A stretch of DNA of 64,000 nt from Tomocerus qinae (taxonomy: Eukaryota; Arthropoda; Collembola; Entomobryomorpha; Tomoceridae): NCBI GenBank assembly GCA_020055645.1, contig CM034547.1:8541280-8605279 (forward strand), given 5' to 3'. Numbering within the stretch: position 1 is the first letter of the stretch; every line of letters begins with the position of its first letter. The notes beneath the pieces were generated by a model, which was given only the letters and a program-made list of their open reading frames with translations, was not told the origin of the DNA and did not search any database. Both the position numbers and the translations under genes were made by a program. Shown here piece by piece: positions 40,879 through 56,070 of the stretch.

Positions 40879-42600
40879 ATAGGTAATATTAAACTCATAA
40901 AATAATATTGAGCATTTTTGATAAATATTGTATAGATAAATGCATGTAGAACGGAGGACTGCTAAATCTTAATAGGTAGAGTGTCTGACTCGAGTCTCCA
41001 CTTATGATTTTAGTATATGCACTTTCATACTACCTAAATAATGCATTTAATTAATGTTTATTAAAGTTGAGTTGTGTTGGTTGATAAGAATTAAGAATTT
41101 ACTTTTTACAAGTTGTAGAAAATGTAATTGGCCCTTTTGATTTCACCCAGTAACATTAGGAGAGACCATCATCTGGCTCATAGGACCTGGGTCTTACTCT
41201 ATCTGTAAAAGAAATCACAATGTACTCAATTCCCTAATTAACATTAATATTAAAAATACATGAGCATATGTTATAAACTCGAGATGTTTAAATCTGTATC
41301 AAAGTACCATTCTAATTCTAACAAAGTAAACTAACATACTAGTATTGTTATTGTAAGAACATTACTAAACTATTATGACATGAAAATCATGTTTTGATTG
41401 TCGAGATTAGAACAGAATGTTTATAATTGTATGTGGTTTTGTATAATGCATAGTATGTGGTATAGTACAAGAGTTATTCGTAAGGAGATTGTTCAATAAT
41501 ATAAAGCAAGTACTTTTCATACATATCATCTTGTGTTGGTCCTACTTGAAGGATTAACTTCCTAGAAAATCTCTCTTGTATAAGAAATTAAATGGAACAA
41601 ACAAGACTGGAGAAAGATGCATAGTGATGGTAAAGGAACCACAAAAGTAGAAAATTGGCCTTAATTTTATGGGATACTTCAAAATATGAGATGAGCAGAT
41701 GGAATAGTAGAATGACATGCACTTTGTGAGCAAATCAACTTGACGTGAATAGTTAGATACCTAATATTAAGTAGGTACTGTCTTTTATTTCAAGAAAGAG
41801 TACATTCATGCGGTCTGCACTTATTTATAGATTGAAGATACAATAGATTTGTAAAAGCATATTATTAGAGGCTGGAGGTGTTCAGGATTCTTGATTCGTG
41901 TTCGCCTGACTCATCAGATAAGTATCGTTTAGTCAGAATATCTCTTTACTCTTTTCGGCTTCATTTCCCCTTGCAATCTCATAAACTATCGGAATCGTAT
42001 TCCATTTTAGAACTATCGCATTTATACTCTTCCCAGTAACGTACATATATGGCTAGACCCTTGAGACTAGTTATACGGAAACATACAATTTTTTATACAT
42101 ATTTTATTACAATATAAAATCAATTGTCTTGAGTCTCATGAAGAACGAAACCCAAAAAATATTTAAGTAATCTGTTCCCTACAATTTATGTTACACAATT
42201 TGAGAAAAGCTGCCCGACTATAGTTGAATTTGTAAGTATAACAAAATTAGTAAATTCGGTTAAAATTCAATTGCTTCCTTTATATTTTATGTCAGATCAT
42301 GTGGACCATCATCGTCTCAACTCTTATTTTCTGTAGTCCTTTAGATTACGTTGTTAGCATTAAATGGCTTTCAAATAGTATTTAGAGTGGTCAAATCTTA
42401 TTATCTGACGAACTTGAAAGTAATGTTTAGTGAGTGGATAATGATATGAATATTGAGATGGATGTACAACATTGTGGAGCTGAGATCGACGAGTAAATGT
42501 AGCAAAATAGTGCTGACTTATTAAGAATTTAGTGTAAAGAAAAGGAAAGGGAAGGTGTGTACATGAGATAGTAAGGAATGAATGTTGAGAAGACAAGACA
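40879..42600. other. AT-rich intergenic DNA, no gene seen
   Basis: No coding exon, RNA gene or repeat could be supported on either strand. Confidence 0.4.
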
Positions 42601-43760
42601 CGTTTGTATCAGCCTCGTCGTTTATACTTTACAAACGTCTTAGGAGTATTGTAGTGGTATATCAAAAAAGGTGAGTGAATGGTGTACATCAGTTTAAAGG
42701 AGTATTTGTAGTGTATAAGACTTGGTATATGTAGGTATATAAGTATTTAGTAAGTAGTGTGACTTGAGTCGTCTTGTCAATAGATACTTTAGGATAGTAG
42801 GCCTGCAGAGGGTACATGAGTTGGGGATAGAGAGTGTCTGTCTTGCGTGTATTTGTGGTTGGTGTACCCTGCCGGAGGGTTGTTTCTTGTTGGCCACTGC
42901 TCCTCAGTCGACTCTCTTGCAAATGCATTTCTTTCTATAGGGAGTCGTAAAGTTGTAGTAAGAAGTCAGTCAGTTAGGTAGACTCGTGGGCCTTCCCTTA
43001 CCTCCGTTTCTATTGCACATAACAATAGGTGTATAGTCTGTAGCATGGCATGGCAGACAAGGCAACTGCAAGAATACAGTCAGTGACTCAAGAGGCCTTC
43101 TACCTGTCCCAGGCCGCTGACCATCTCTCTTCACTTCCACAACAAACAAAATCTCCTGAGATTTCAATATTCGAGATATACAGTGCCAGTTGTTTCATTT
43201 TGTGGCGTTTAGTCTGACTTATTGTTGATTATTCATCCTTCTCGCCAATTTTATCTCCTTGGATAGATTGGTGCGTATCGGATTGAGTTTCTGTGTGACT
43301 ATGCAAGATAATCATGGCTACTATTACTAGAGGATTTAATAGTGACGATTTGACTTGAATTTGGATTTGACCCTTATAAATATCCTACAGGGCACCGTTT
43401 TCCTTTTCACTGAAATAAGATTCACGATTCCCAACCAACTGTATTATTAATTGAGTTGAATACACACCCACTTGTTGGTTGACCAACGTGTTTTCTGTGA
43501 GTGAGTATCCCATCCATCCAACTTCTTGCATAGCATTAATTTTAATGGTGAAGTTCGTGTGAATTTCTGCAAGAGAATCGGAAGGCTCAATTAGCATAGA
43601 AAGTCGGGCAGCAGGAGAAATCTGCACTTGAGTGAGTCTGTGTCTAAGTTTCTACTCTGCACACGTTCCTCGCCTTCTCCGTCTACACGCCACATACGTT
43701 TATATCCTGCATTGTTCATTTACTGTTTACATAGAATCTCTCGTTAATTTCCAATTTCAA
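42601..43760. other. Less AT-rich island, possible distal promoter or first exon
   Basis: This interval is less AT-rich than its surroundings and carries several overlapping 65-80 codon frames on the minus strand, none recognisable. At its right end a clean donor-like CAA|GTAAGTG sits at 43760-43761 on the + strand. It could be an upstream untranslated exon of the chitin synthase gene, but nothing in the window proves this. Confidence 0.2.
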
Positions 43761-46700
43761 GTAAGTGCCTTATTTATTACATGCTCCCCTACATTACACT
43801 AGATCATGTATTGTGTGGTTGCTTTCCGTACTTCCTTCCTTTTTCTCAATAATAACAAGTCCTTGCTATAAATTTACCCAATTTGTCTGCTCGAGTTTTC
43901 ATGCTCACTTAAGTATCTACGATTTGTTTAGTTCAACTGATTGCTCTTAATTCTTTAGATCACCTCCCCTACAGCTAATACTGTGTATAGGTACTCCAGA
44001 CTTGATTTACAATTTTTTAATCATAGAATAAATAAATGCTGCATTCACTCTACGTAGTATATATACTTTAGGACCGGAAGTCTCTCTCTCCTTTGATTTG
44101 GTCTAGTCTTTAAAGAAAAGGCTAACCAAAGCCAACTTTTAGATTTATCGTATATATTCCATTGTATTCTACATCCTCTTAAGGTATTTTTACTCCTTTT
44201 CTCACCTTCCCATGTCTATAGCTTCAAGCTCCACTATTATTATCTGTTTTTCTATTGTATACTTTAACTACCACGCACTAAGCTTGAGACCTACTGCACA
44301 TACGCGTATGTACTTTCAGTTATAAGGCTAAATACAAATAAAATGTAGGAATATTATATTGTCAATTACAATTACAGGTATACTGTATTTAAGCTCAAAA
44401 ATTATAATGGTGGCCATATAAATACATCTCATATCTAAATGACTACATGCTACCTGTTGCTTGTTAACAATTTTAGCTTCATATGCGGATCTTTATCATA
44501 ACCAGTAGTACAGTCAAGAAAATAGGATATCAATTTTAAAACAGCGTCAACGTCCATTTAATTAGCTTTGATTTTAGACTTCTATACAGTACCCAAGTAC
44601 ATTGCATTAAATAGTAGGTAGTTATTTAATAACGTGAGCACTTACCATGCAATGTAAAAGTTTTTCTTCTACTTGTGCTATATATTCTATTGATATGACA
44701 TTATTTTATAGAAATATGACAGCTTAGCTCACGTACTGCTATTATTGTATAATTTTACGTTGTTTAGTACTCTTTGCTAAAGTAGGTTTCTATCTGAGCA
44801 TATGTGCACTTTTTTCCATTTATATACTTTCTATAGGATTAAAACTTCAACTTGTCAGCGTCACTGAAGTGAAGGAGTCAAGTCAAGTGGAAATAATAGA
44901 ATTAACAGTTACTTGTCTATAAAAGCTGTACATGCATATTCGCATATTTTGTGAACAATTACTACTTTTGCACATTTTATGCGATTATGTTTCTTGTGAT
45001 ATCAAGAGTTAGGTACCTACGTACTGGTCTCGCCGAAATTTTATAGCATTTCAATACTTCCATCAAATTATAATGCGCTTGTGATGTTATTAGGAGATTT
45101 TTTGACTCCTTAAGTATAATCGAGCTATAATTAGTGTCATGCCTTCATGTTTTTTCATTCTCAATTTTCAAATAAAATTCGCAGCCTCATTAATTCACTT
45201 CGTTTGATGGATGTATTTTTACAGACGTGGGTTGTTTGATTTGGCAAAAACGTCTTTAGACGATTAGATCATGAATTTACTATTTCTCAGGTGCAAGGCA
45301 TTTAGTTTGGAATTTGTACACGCATTAAACGTAACAAACATTGTAAATATACCGTTAAAGATGCTAAAACTGTTTAGTGTGTAGATTGATAGTGAATGGT
45401 AAACAGAGAGATGCGACATTGAGAGATGATCTCACATGTCAGTCACACTAATAATTACACGAGTCTAAACATTGCATTTTAGTATACACAAGTCAAGAAA
45501 TGTAGTTGGTAGGTATTTTCTGTTTTCTTATAGTTAATACAGATAGTACTGCATGGAACGAACGGAGTGACCTGTTTTGTTTTGATGTGTTCATGAAAAA
45601 GTTTAGGTACTTTTTGTGTAGCTTGGCTTACATTACTACTACATCTAGTACATTGCATTTTTCTTTAGCCCCATACTCACTCGTATGGATTTAATATAAG
45701 AAACATCTTTATTAGTAGTCTGACTATGTATACACCTTGTAGTTATAGTACTTAGTTGAATATAGAATGTATAACATTCAATTCAGGATCACCTCACCCA
45801 ATAAAAAATAACACTCTTTGCCATAAACTTAGTAAAGGTAAACCACGTAAACTAGAAACTCGGTCGAGATGAAAACGCTCATTCTAAAGATCATCATCAT
45901 CATCATCATGTGTAGTGCGGTGGAATTGTTTCAGTCATACTCATACATTCAATTAGATAAAGATTCAATGTATGTACCTACTTAATTACAATTACGTTTG
46001 CGGCATACACGCATTGAGAGCGAATGGAAATAGATCTTTACTGTTTTTTGGATTACATATTTAATATTAGTATTAGTTTGAACTTTATCTCAAAATCATC
46101 AACTAAATTGACTTTGTACTATCAATACCAAGATTGCCTCAATTATATCAAGTTATTATGTTGTTATGATTGGCTTACTGCTTTTATTATTAGTTCTAGA
46201 TTAGGTGTGGATTTTAACAAATCGTCACTACATAGCAGAGATTAGTAAAATACTATTCGTACAGGGATTTTCCACCTGAGATTATTGTAGAATACAATAT
46301 TAATTGGCTAACCATTTAAAAGAGAGTGGCAATAGTATTGGCATCTGAAATTAATACATACATAGTGTTGAATTAAAATTCAGGGGCTAATTTTATTAGT
46401 TTTGTTCAATTAGGTTGGTACTTTAGTAATTGTCGTCGCAGCTGACATTGAGTCATTCAGATGTACGTATTTGGTGTCAAATAATGCATATGGATGATGA
46501 TTTTAAGAAATGTGAATGAGAAATAAGATTCACCTGACAAGATGCATTGAGTATGAATATTTGATTGGTATTCATTCCTTTGTCGTTGGATTGTGCACGT
46601 TTGTTGGTTACGTTTCTTGTGTCTTGGTAATTCAGAGTTAGTCATTGTTGCAAAGATTTCCACACCACATCTGCTGCCTATCATATAGTATTGTCGTGTA

Positions 46701-49700
46701 TCTCGCTGAATGCAATTTCGTTGTCTGTTGTACAGAATAATATTCCTGTGGATTGCACACTACTCAGGCAATATAGAACATTTTTTCATAGAAGAACAAG
46801 ATTCTTGATTGCTGTCCTGTCCATGTCCTCTATTTATTTACATAGTTATATCCATCTAAGTAGTAGCTGTTGACATTAGTAATAGTAGGAGTATTATAGT
46901 AATGCGTACAGATATCAAAACGAGAGCAGTAAGGCAGAATGAGTAAATAAATGACAAGCCACAGTGTGTTTATAATAAATTATGTGCTCTTTCGTTGATT
47001 TATATGAGAATTGAAGATAAGGGATATGTAAGGCTACAGGCAGAACTAGTTACACACATTCTATTATAATATGGACATGTTAATAATCATCATTTTCATG
47101 CATTTTTAGCGTGTTACATACTACAGTGAAATGTATCTCTCTTTAGAATCGCTTTACTTCACACTCACTCCCAACAGAAGCCAACAAATATTTGAGAGGA
47201 GTCAGACCACATCCTCATCTCATCTTCAGTCAGATTTAGTTCATTCATAACTTAACTAACCACGGACTGATGTTGATTTCATGTTGGAGTGATGTGATGT
47301 GATGCTTAACGTTTGCCTCACATTTCATCCTGTATTACTTTACCTGTTGCATGATATCAAAGCGTGCCACGATCAAATTATCATATCATTAAATACTCTA
47401 CTTAAAAAATAATTTTAATATTATTAGCAACATAGTAAAGTAGGTATTTAGGTATATAGGTATATTTTAATCAAGGTAAGTAATATGCACAAAAGAATCT
47501 TAAGTAGTTCTAGGCAAGCCTTTTATCTTTCAATTTAAGTAATTTATTTAAATGTTAGTTTACTTTGATTTATATCCGCTTTAATTGCCAGTTAATGTTT
47601 TCCAATTTTTCTGTGTTATATCTACTAAGTAGTTCTTATCTCTACTTGAATCAAATTATAGATATATATGGATGAGGTTATAATATAGCGTTGCACTTGC
47701 ATTTGGAAAATGAGACTTGAAAAACTTCTATTAGTGTAAACAAGGTTTGCAGAGGAAAAATTTCTTATTTATAAATAAATGCATCCTGATTTGGAAAAAT
47801 GAGAGAAATTAAGAATGTTGTTACTATGTAGGTACCTTTATCCACTTAATGATCAGTTTGGCTTGGATTTCAAAGAACAAGCAAGAATTATTAAATGTAA
47901 AGACCCACATATGTGCGTACTTTGGATAATAAATATCTATAAATACCATTTCTGTATGTCATGCATCGTGCATGCGGTGAAAATGTGACAAAATGTATTT
48001 ACGAGGATGTCCATAGATATATTTAAATGCAGGTAATATTCAATAGGCTCATCACGATCAAGCTGAGCAACTTGTGAACCCTTAATTTGAGGTGTTCGAC
48101 AAAGGTGGGACCAAGTCACAATCCTCCCAACTTTCTTTAACACCATTTCTTACTTATTTCATCAAAAGTACGTACGTCAGTTGTCGGACTGGCTTTCTGT
48201 ACCCACTAAATTCCTCGAATGGCTCCTTACATCTTAAATTTCAGGAAATGTACAAGAATCTATATTACTATATCTAAACTCAGTATTGTCTAATAGAGTC
48301 TGTAAGAATGTATTGTTAATGTACGCAATAGAAACAACTTTGGTATGACTTAAGTGGGACTTTCCATTTAAAATAGCCCAATATGTATATTCTTTGGACT
48401 GTATTAAGGTAAAGTGAAGGTGTATCATCTCTGATTATCATACATATCCAAGGAAATGCTAAAGTAAGGCAAGGTCAGTCATGATCCGGTTCCTTAATGT
48501 ATTTATTTCTATACGGATATTATATAGAGTATGGTTGCTTTTGTTGTATTCAATTCAAGCTAAAGCTATTATGCTTACAAAGTTCGAGGGAAATTGAAAG
48601 CTTGAAAACCGGCATGGGGTTTTTGTGAAACTTTCCGTTGTGCTTTGTTAAATGTTGAGTCCTAAAAATACGAATTTTATTAGAGTGGATTTTTGGTAAG
48701 ACTCGTTTGAGTAAAACTGGTTTAATTATTATAGTCGAAGAAGAGTCGTTGTTCCATAAACAAAATGAATTGTGAAAAGTCGTTAAAAGTTACACATGTA
48801 CGAAATAGTGAATTTACTCCGTACAATTATTACAAGAGGATGAAATGACATGTTAATTCTTACACATCTTTCACATGAGTTAGTGATATACAAGTCCAAC
48901 TTACGTGCAATTAGTAAATATTGCAATGAGTAGTAGAATGAATGAGTTGAAGTAATAACAAATAAATGTACATAGAGCACATTCACATAATCAACGTCTG
49001 CATGAAGCAATCGTATTTACAAAGAGTATAGTATAGCAGGGCAGAATAAATACATTAAAAGTATAGAGTTGCTCAAAAGCCATTGCTCCGTGTTGAGAAT
49101 GCAAGTTAAGTTTAATAGCTTGAGGAGAGAAGAATGCTCCCATCATACAGGCCAAAGGTAAATATAGGAGAGGAGACTGGTTAACAATGTGCATAATATC
49201 TGTTGGTAATAAACAGAGACAGTAAGTAGAGTATGGGAAAATAGGCCACAGCAGAACAGTGGAATCTTGTCTTAAATATCATAATGGCTCAGAGGTGCAT
49301 TACTACAGCCAGCCAAGGCAAATCATTACCCTTTACTTCATGCACTGTATTGTATTTACCTACCTCTCCTCCTCACCTGTAATTATTATAATGCGTGTAC
49401 CTACATCGAGTTTAAATATAAAATATAGCAAGGCAACATTAATCGCTTATCTGTCGCATTGTTGAATTGTCTTTGCTAATTACAACGATACGCATTATTG
49501 TGCTTTTATTACTGTAAGATTAATTACTCCGGCACTTGAAGCAATAACCCTTGAAAGGGCAATAATATTTATTTATGAGATTTTCTTTGTTATTAACATT
49601 TTCGAATTTTCTAATTGCTCTGCTATCGTTCACGTAAGATACTTTTCATTTCCCCTACTTTCTTGAGATTCAGTGGAAATGTGACTCGTGCAATTTATGC

Positions 49701-52700
49701 ACTTTTACATCTCGTGTAGTAGATAACGCATTATCTATGCATTATTACATTTCTTACAGAATTGATATGGAAATCAATTAATTCCTGCTTACCAACTATT
49801 ATTTATCTCATTATTACACCTACAGAAGAATGTGTATCCTTATTTCATCTGACAGGGCATGCAATTCTCATTAAAACCACTTTTATTATTATTGTAAACT
49901 ATGCAATTGCAGAGAACAGATACGAGAGAAATTAAAAAAGGAATTAGAAACGCTATAATTAATGTGGACAACTTAACATGCTGCAAATAAATATCTAAAA
50001 CATACATACCTGAGAATTTAGAAGATATGTTATTCTATCTGTTTGTAAGTGCTACAAAATAGTTACATGATCACTAAACGAATCGCTAGAAAACATAAAT
50101 CCACAAACAATAAATATAATTGAAACACTTAATATAGGCGTGGCAAAACATTTCTTTCAATCATTGATATCTTTTCTGATTTCTATACTGCAAGTTCACA
50201 ACAAGTAAATACTTTTACTTACATAATTTTACTACCAACATGCCAACATTATTGTGAAAAATACAAAAAAAAAACTATGCAAAATGCAATTATACATTTT
50301 TACTCATGCTCAATTTCATAAATTGCAAAAGATAAATATTAATTAAATAGATCCGGCTGATTTCAATTGTAACTCTCAAAAATATGCAATTTCTTACAGG
50401 ATGTGAATAATCTTGGTGTTATTTTCTTCTGTTTAGCCATTGTATTATACAATTTCTACTTGTACAGTTTCAATTTTCATTTTGTTGGCTTAGGCTTCTC
50501 TGTGGCATTAAAGACATAATATCTCTGAATATTAACCATTCTCTATTGTTAAGATTGTTATATAGATATAGGTATATAGTAAATGACGTTGAATAGAACA
50601 GCTGCGACTCCGACTCCTCAATTGCTCTTCTATTGTCACTCATTTCTAGTCTGACTGGTCAAATCTATTCCACGCTAACAGACAGAATAGAATGGTCTAC
50701 AGAAATGAGTTCCCTTTCACTTTCTTGAAAAATGCTCGACTCTCCTCTTTTCGTATCGTCGTCTTAACGTTAGCGACGCTGCAGAAGGATTACCTATAAA
50801 GGTGATGTAAATTATCTATGTTAAAGGTACTTTTGCTTCACTTGTATGTCTACAACTCTTGTCATTATGTATACCCTAGACATCTTATCCACATAACTCA
50901 GTTTATTCATGCGAATTTATTACGGACTTTAGTTTATTAGTTATATAGGATATTGCTGAATGAATCACTTTGGATTACATACCTATATATCTTGTATAGG
51001 AGAATTGTCCATAGTCTATATACCTATATAGACACACTATTTAATATTCAGTATTTGCACCATATGTGTGAAGGTACACGTATGAATGGAAATTCTCATG
51101 CCAATGGATATTATAATGCCAGTATTTATAGTTCATGTTCAACCAACATGCTATGTGTACTAGTAATTTGCATCATATGTGCAGATAGTAAATTACCCTC
51201 TTCCTTTGCAACATTGCATTTTAAGTCGCACGGGACGAATATAAAAATATAAATATGCTTCTTTTGTTCTTGCAATCAAATTGTAGTAAATGCTTTAATA
51301 GTATTTAAGGTATTGAATTCCGTAGAGTGTCTATTGAACTTTTCTATTTATTGGTCTGTATATAGAACGAAGTAATTGAACAGCAATAATCTTGTGTAGA
51401 GGCTGAATTAGATTGTGTTTGTCTATGCACAAGTTTTCCTTTGATTTGATGTGATGTATTACATCGCTTTTCACTAACACACTTGTACTGTATAGTAATA
51501 AGCAGATAAAAGTCGGATAATCTTACTTTTTAAGTCACATCTCTTCCTCAAATTATCGCTAACCTGTGCTAGTTAACTCGACTTATGTAGAATGAGGCTT
51601 TAATAGTGTTACTAAATAGCTGCCGCAGAGGAATTAACTTTATTACTACAATACTGAATTAAGACTGTACCATATGCTAATTCTACAAACCTACATATAT
51701 AATTAGCAATCATTTCATGTGTATTTTACAAACGTGGTTATAGAATAAGCAGAGTGACAGGATTTATGATATGAATTGTCTAGGAAGGGGATTAGATTAG
51801 AAATAAGCGTAACATCATAACTTTCTAGAAAAGTAATAATTTTTAGAATTTATTTAGATTCGGCTACTTATCTGCATTGTTAGAAAATTCATGTGTAGAG
51901 AGTGTCGTGCATGTATTCTGTATAGAAAATATTATGTGATTACGAATTGTAATGATGCGAGATAAAAAAGGAGAAATAAGATTGTATGTAGTTTTTGTGT
52001 GATTAACAGGTATTAGTTGTGATCACATCAAATTTGTCGCCTTCCTGTAATTGAGTATTAAATCATAAAGGTATACTGATGCCTTTTAGACAGGTTGTTG
52101 TGATGAGATGTGACTGCACGTGTATCTGTATTAGCGAACAACAAAATCTTCCTCGTTATTTCTTCTATTATGATTGTTAGCGGTTTTTTGTTTGCAATGC
52201 GGCAGTTTGAAAGTATATGAAGAGAGAAAATTGAAAAGGATCTCATAAATTGGGACAGTTGTAGATAGACACAGAAATGTCGGTAGTATGTGAAGCTTAG
52301 ATATAAATAAAGTGTATGCATCTAATTTGCATGTAGCCACAAATTCGTGGGGTTTCTACTGTATAATAAGGGTATAGAAAGTTTTTGGTTAGATATTTAT
52401 TGGGAGCCCTAAAAAATCCGTTGGTAAATTAAGAAATTAGCTTTATAGAAATTGTAAGACTTAAGGAATGCATAAGAAGCGTTTTTGGACATGATTATAA
52501 CGTAATCATTAATTTAATGTTCTATAATCGTGTTATAATATAACTAATGGCTGAATTAACTTAGGTATTTCTGCTGTGGCCTTGCTTCTGTCCCTGTCTT
52601 ATTAAGAAATTACGTGTACTATTCAGTGTACATAGAGAAACGTGAGAAGCACAAGCAAAACCCATTCTAATATCATGACGACAATAAATTGTTGTGTAAC

Positions 52701-55700
52701 AATGCATGCACTATTACAGATAGCTCTGTATACATAAGAATGTACAATCCCATTCGGCTAACTCACATAACATCACTACAATCAATTGTTACAACCAAAT
52801 ACATAGTGCACCACATAACGCGATATAATTAGGCGTGTACACCCAATATCATACACAACTGCATATAGCTCTATTCTATCTGTCCAAAAGATATACCAAA
52901 CTATATATTCTTAAATTACCTCGGAAGTCATTTCGCCCACAAGAAAAAACGGGAGCGCTGCGTCGAAGAATTCGCAACTGATTCACTACTGAACTAAATA
53001 ATAGCCAAGTGGGCGAACAGAAACTGCCATTAAAAAATTAAATGAGCCACTACTACATCAGCATTATGTCTCATGGCTGGCACATGGACAGGGCTAAACA
53101 GTAAACACCTGAAAATACATGCACACATCCCAGAAGAAGGAATTCCTCAACACAATTGAGATTCGACTTTTTTAGCGTATAGTTTTCTTAAAGTAACCTG
53201 GCCTAGGTACCAGTTTAAAAAATGAGACATTTTCTTACGTGCATTTCAATTATAAGGGGAATGGCTAAAAGGTTGTAGTATCTGCTTATATTGGAACAAA
53301 GTTGATTTTGGATCGCGAAACAATAGAGGAAGGTCATCTACTACATTGTTATCCGATCTTATTATTTTCTGCTTGATATTGGCACAGTTTGCTGCTTAAG
53401 ACTCATTCAGGTACCCTTTTTCCATTACATTTACAATAAGATGTAATAGCCCGAACTGATAAATTGAATGTACGTTAACCAAACTTGATATTAAATTCGA
53501 TCATCGATCAGGCATGTTGATTGTGCAATTTAATGTATTTACTTCTCTCTGTCTGGTACTACCTACTATGATACAATTTAATGTAGGTAGAATACTGTAT
53601 ACATTGAGAGAAGTTTATATTCACTAAATAAATGGCTTGCTGGGGCTGTCCCTTCTGACCAGGTGTACACAAGTTGTACTAAGATTTCTTTTTTCTCTCG
53701 CATGTACAAACCCAGATTTTGATATATTGTTTTATATGATATATTTTCATTATTCTAACTGTCTCAACTTTTGTAGGTTTTCATAACTCATTGTCTGGGA
53801 TGGGATTAGTAATAGGACAGCAGAATTAATTCTGATAATACTATGCACAGCATAAGCTAATATTCCCTAAGGTATCCCATAAAATTCTAGGTACACAATT
53901 ATTAGCAATAATAATTAAAACAAATATACGCCCGATGGAAGTGGTCAGTAATATACTTTCTACTAACATTAAGCAAGGTTATCACGTGCTGTCTTAACAT
54001 GCTTAAAACTGAAAAAGTGAATAATAGGGAAGAAATCAGCTGCTTTAACATTTTCTATTTTCCGTACTTTGAAATAAATTACTAGCTTGGAAACCCAGTA
54101 AGGATTGAAATCTAACCATACAGTATTTCATGATGAATTCTGAGAGTGAAATTAAACGTTTTCGGCGTTACAAACTCATTTTTCAACGGAATCTTCAATC
54201 TAAATTTTAGCCCAATTTCAAAATAGCCCAAATGACAAAACGTAGAAATGACAGCTATAAAAATGTTCCATTTTTGTCAAGTTATTTTTGTATTACTGTT
54301 CTTTTGGTTATTTGAGCACATAGTATGATTTATATTTCTTTTGGATGTCGAGTTCTGTGGAGGTATAATATGTCGATGAGGAAATCTGAGTGAGCATATA
54401 AAGACAGTGACCAGATTGCCGCAACTGTAGTACCCAATTGTGGTAACTTGTTGTATGTCACTATCACTGTTAGTATTACCATAATCTACCATTCCATCAT
54501 CCACCTACTATCCAGCCAGACGACGATTAAGTGCCAATGCTAGTATGAATATATTGAATAGAAGAATGACTTTCAATCTCTGAATCTTTGTCCTCATCTA
54601 CTTAATGAAAAATGGTAAGCAGATGCAAAATTCCTAGCAGGCCCATGCTAGCTAAATTGTGCTGCAGACAATCAACCAAGAATATTCTGAATACAAGACT
54701 CAATTAGGCGTGGTTACTTTCCCATTGCACTGCATTCCCTAATTCCTGTTATGAATACTCAAAACTGATAGCATTTATAATGCAGATAGGTTAGTTCACA
54801 TTCTTATATATCTTTTTTGAGACCATACTCTGCAGTTTGTGCATTGCATGTATTTTATTAAATACAATACAGACAAAACTACGTACAATATTGATATGGC
54901 ATAAGGCTAAGTATGGAAATACCTTAATTTATGACAGACCATCCCCGTATATTTTGTAACCTATAGGTATATCACTATAATAATAGCATATAATATGTAT
55001 ACAGGAAATATTCCAGATATATCAGCTAATCAACTACTCATAATATGCATAATAAATACTACTACTACATGCATGTACTTTACTGTACTCTGCTGGATTA
55101 ACGAAAGAATATGCCCGTCTTTGTAACATGAGTATAAGAATTTTAAATTGAAACTGTATACAGACGTGCGAGATACATATACAGATTAATAACTGTAGTG
55201 TAGTAGATACCTGTAATGCTATACGGCACCTTGATTTCTTGCTCACATTACTACTAAGTAAAACAGCTTTGTGTTACTTTTACTTACTTTTGCTTTTTAC
55301 CACCAGCCGAACATTGTACTACTTTGTAAAATGGAGGTACTTACATTACAAGTTGTTACGTATGTTTTGTAACAGTAACCGCTGCACCATAAGATTTTAT
55401 GTTTTAATTTCCGTTTAATGTTGTGGTTTCTGTCCTTTAGTATTAGTGTTACATTATTTGCTACTTTATTGTCTTAAAATAGATTAAGGGAATGAGAATG
55501 CCATAATTGTATACATGTGGGCAATATCTAGGTACCCACTAATAATCACAGAAGGCAAAAGAATCATGATAAGCATGTAGGTAAATTAAATCTCTTTATG
55601 AGAGAGCGAAAATTGTAGGCGTAATTCTAGAATATGAAGTCATCAATTTGACAGAGCGCAAATTAACTCAAAGCATCGCCAGGTAAAGATAAAGCTGATT

Positions 55701-55784
55701 AGAAATGTTAGAAAAAACAAAGCTTTGAGAGGATTCTATAAGAATGTCAGTAAGGTGCGTCGAATTAGCTGAATGAAAATGATA
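43761..55784. other. Long AT-rich intergenic or intronic DNA
   Basis: About 12 kb with no recognisable exon. It holds an (ATC)n microsatellite at about 45892-45909, an imperfect hairpin at 50639-50709, and a 9-base inverted repeat (TTCGCCCAC, 52932-52940 with 53009-53017). It may be a 5' intron of chitin synthase. Confidence 0.4.
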
Positions 55785-56070
55785 ATTATAATATACTAGT
55801 GAACCCAGCTAAGGGGCAAATCTAGCACTCAAGAGAAATTCAGCAGGCCACCCATCCCAGTAATAAAAACAATTTCGAAAACACCCCATTAGGTTATTAT
55901 GTTACCTTTGTAAATACAAAGTATATTTAAATTAATATACTTTTATAGTGAACCCAGCTAAGCGGGGCAAACCTAGCACTCAAGAGAATTTCAGTAGGCC
56001 ACCCATCACAACAATAAAAACAATTCCAAAAAAATAATCGGTATTTCCCTACAGTTATTATGTTAATCAA
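55785..56070 (+). repeat. 149-base tandem repeat, about two copies
   Basis: The block TAGTGAACCCAGCTAAG begins at 55797 and again at 55946. The similarity continues through CTAGCACTCAAGAGAA, AGGCCACCCATC and AATAAAAACAATT to TTATTATGTTA. Copies differ by scattered substitutions and small indels. It may be a local satellite or a fragment of a dispersed transposon; no ORF is visible. Confidence 0.8.

Noticed and set aside
45892-45909. (ATC)n run
   Set aside because: Ordinary short microsatellite with no further structure.
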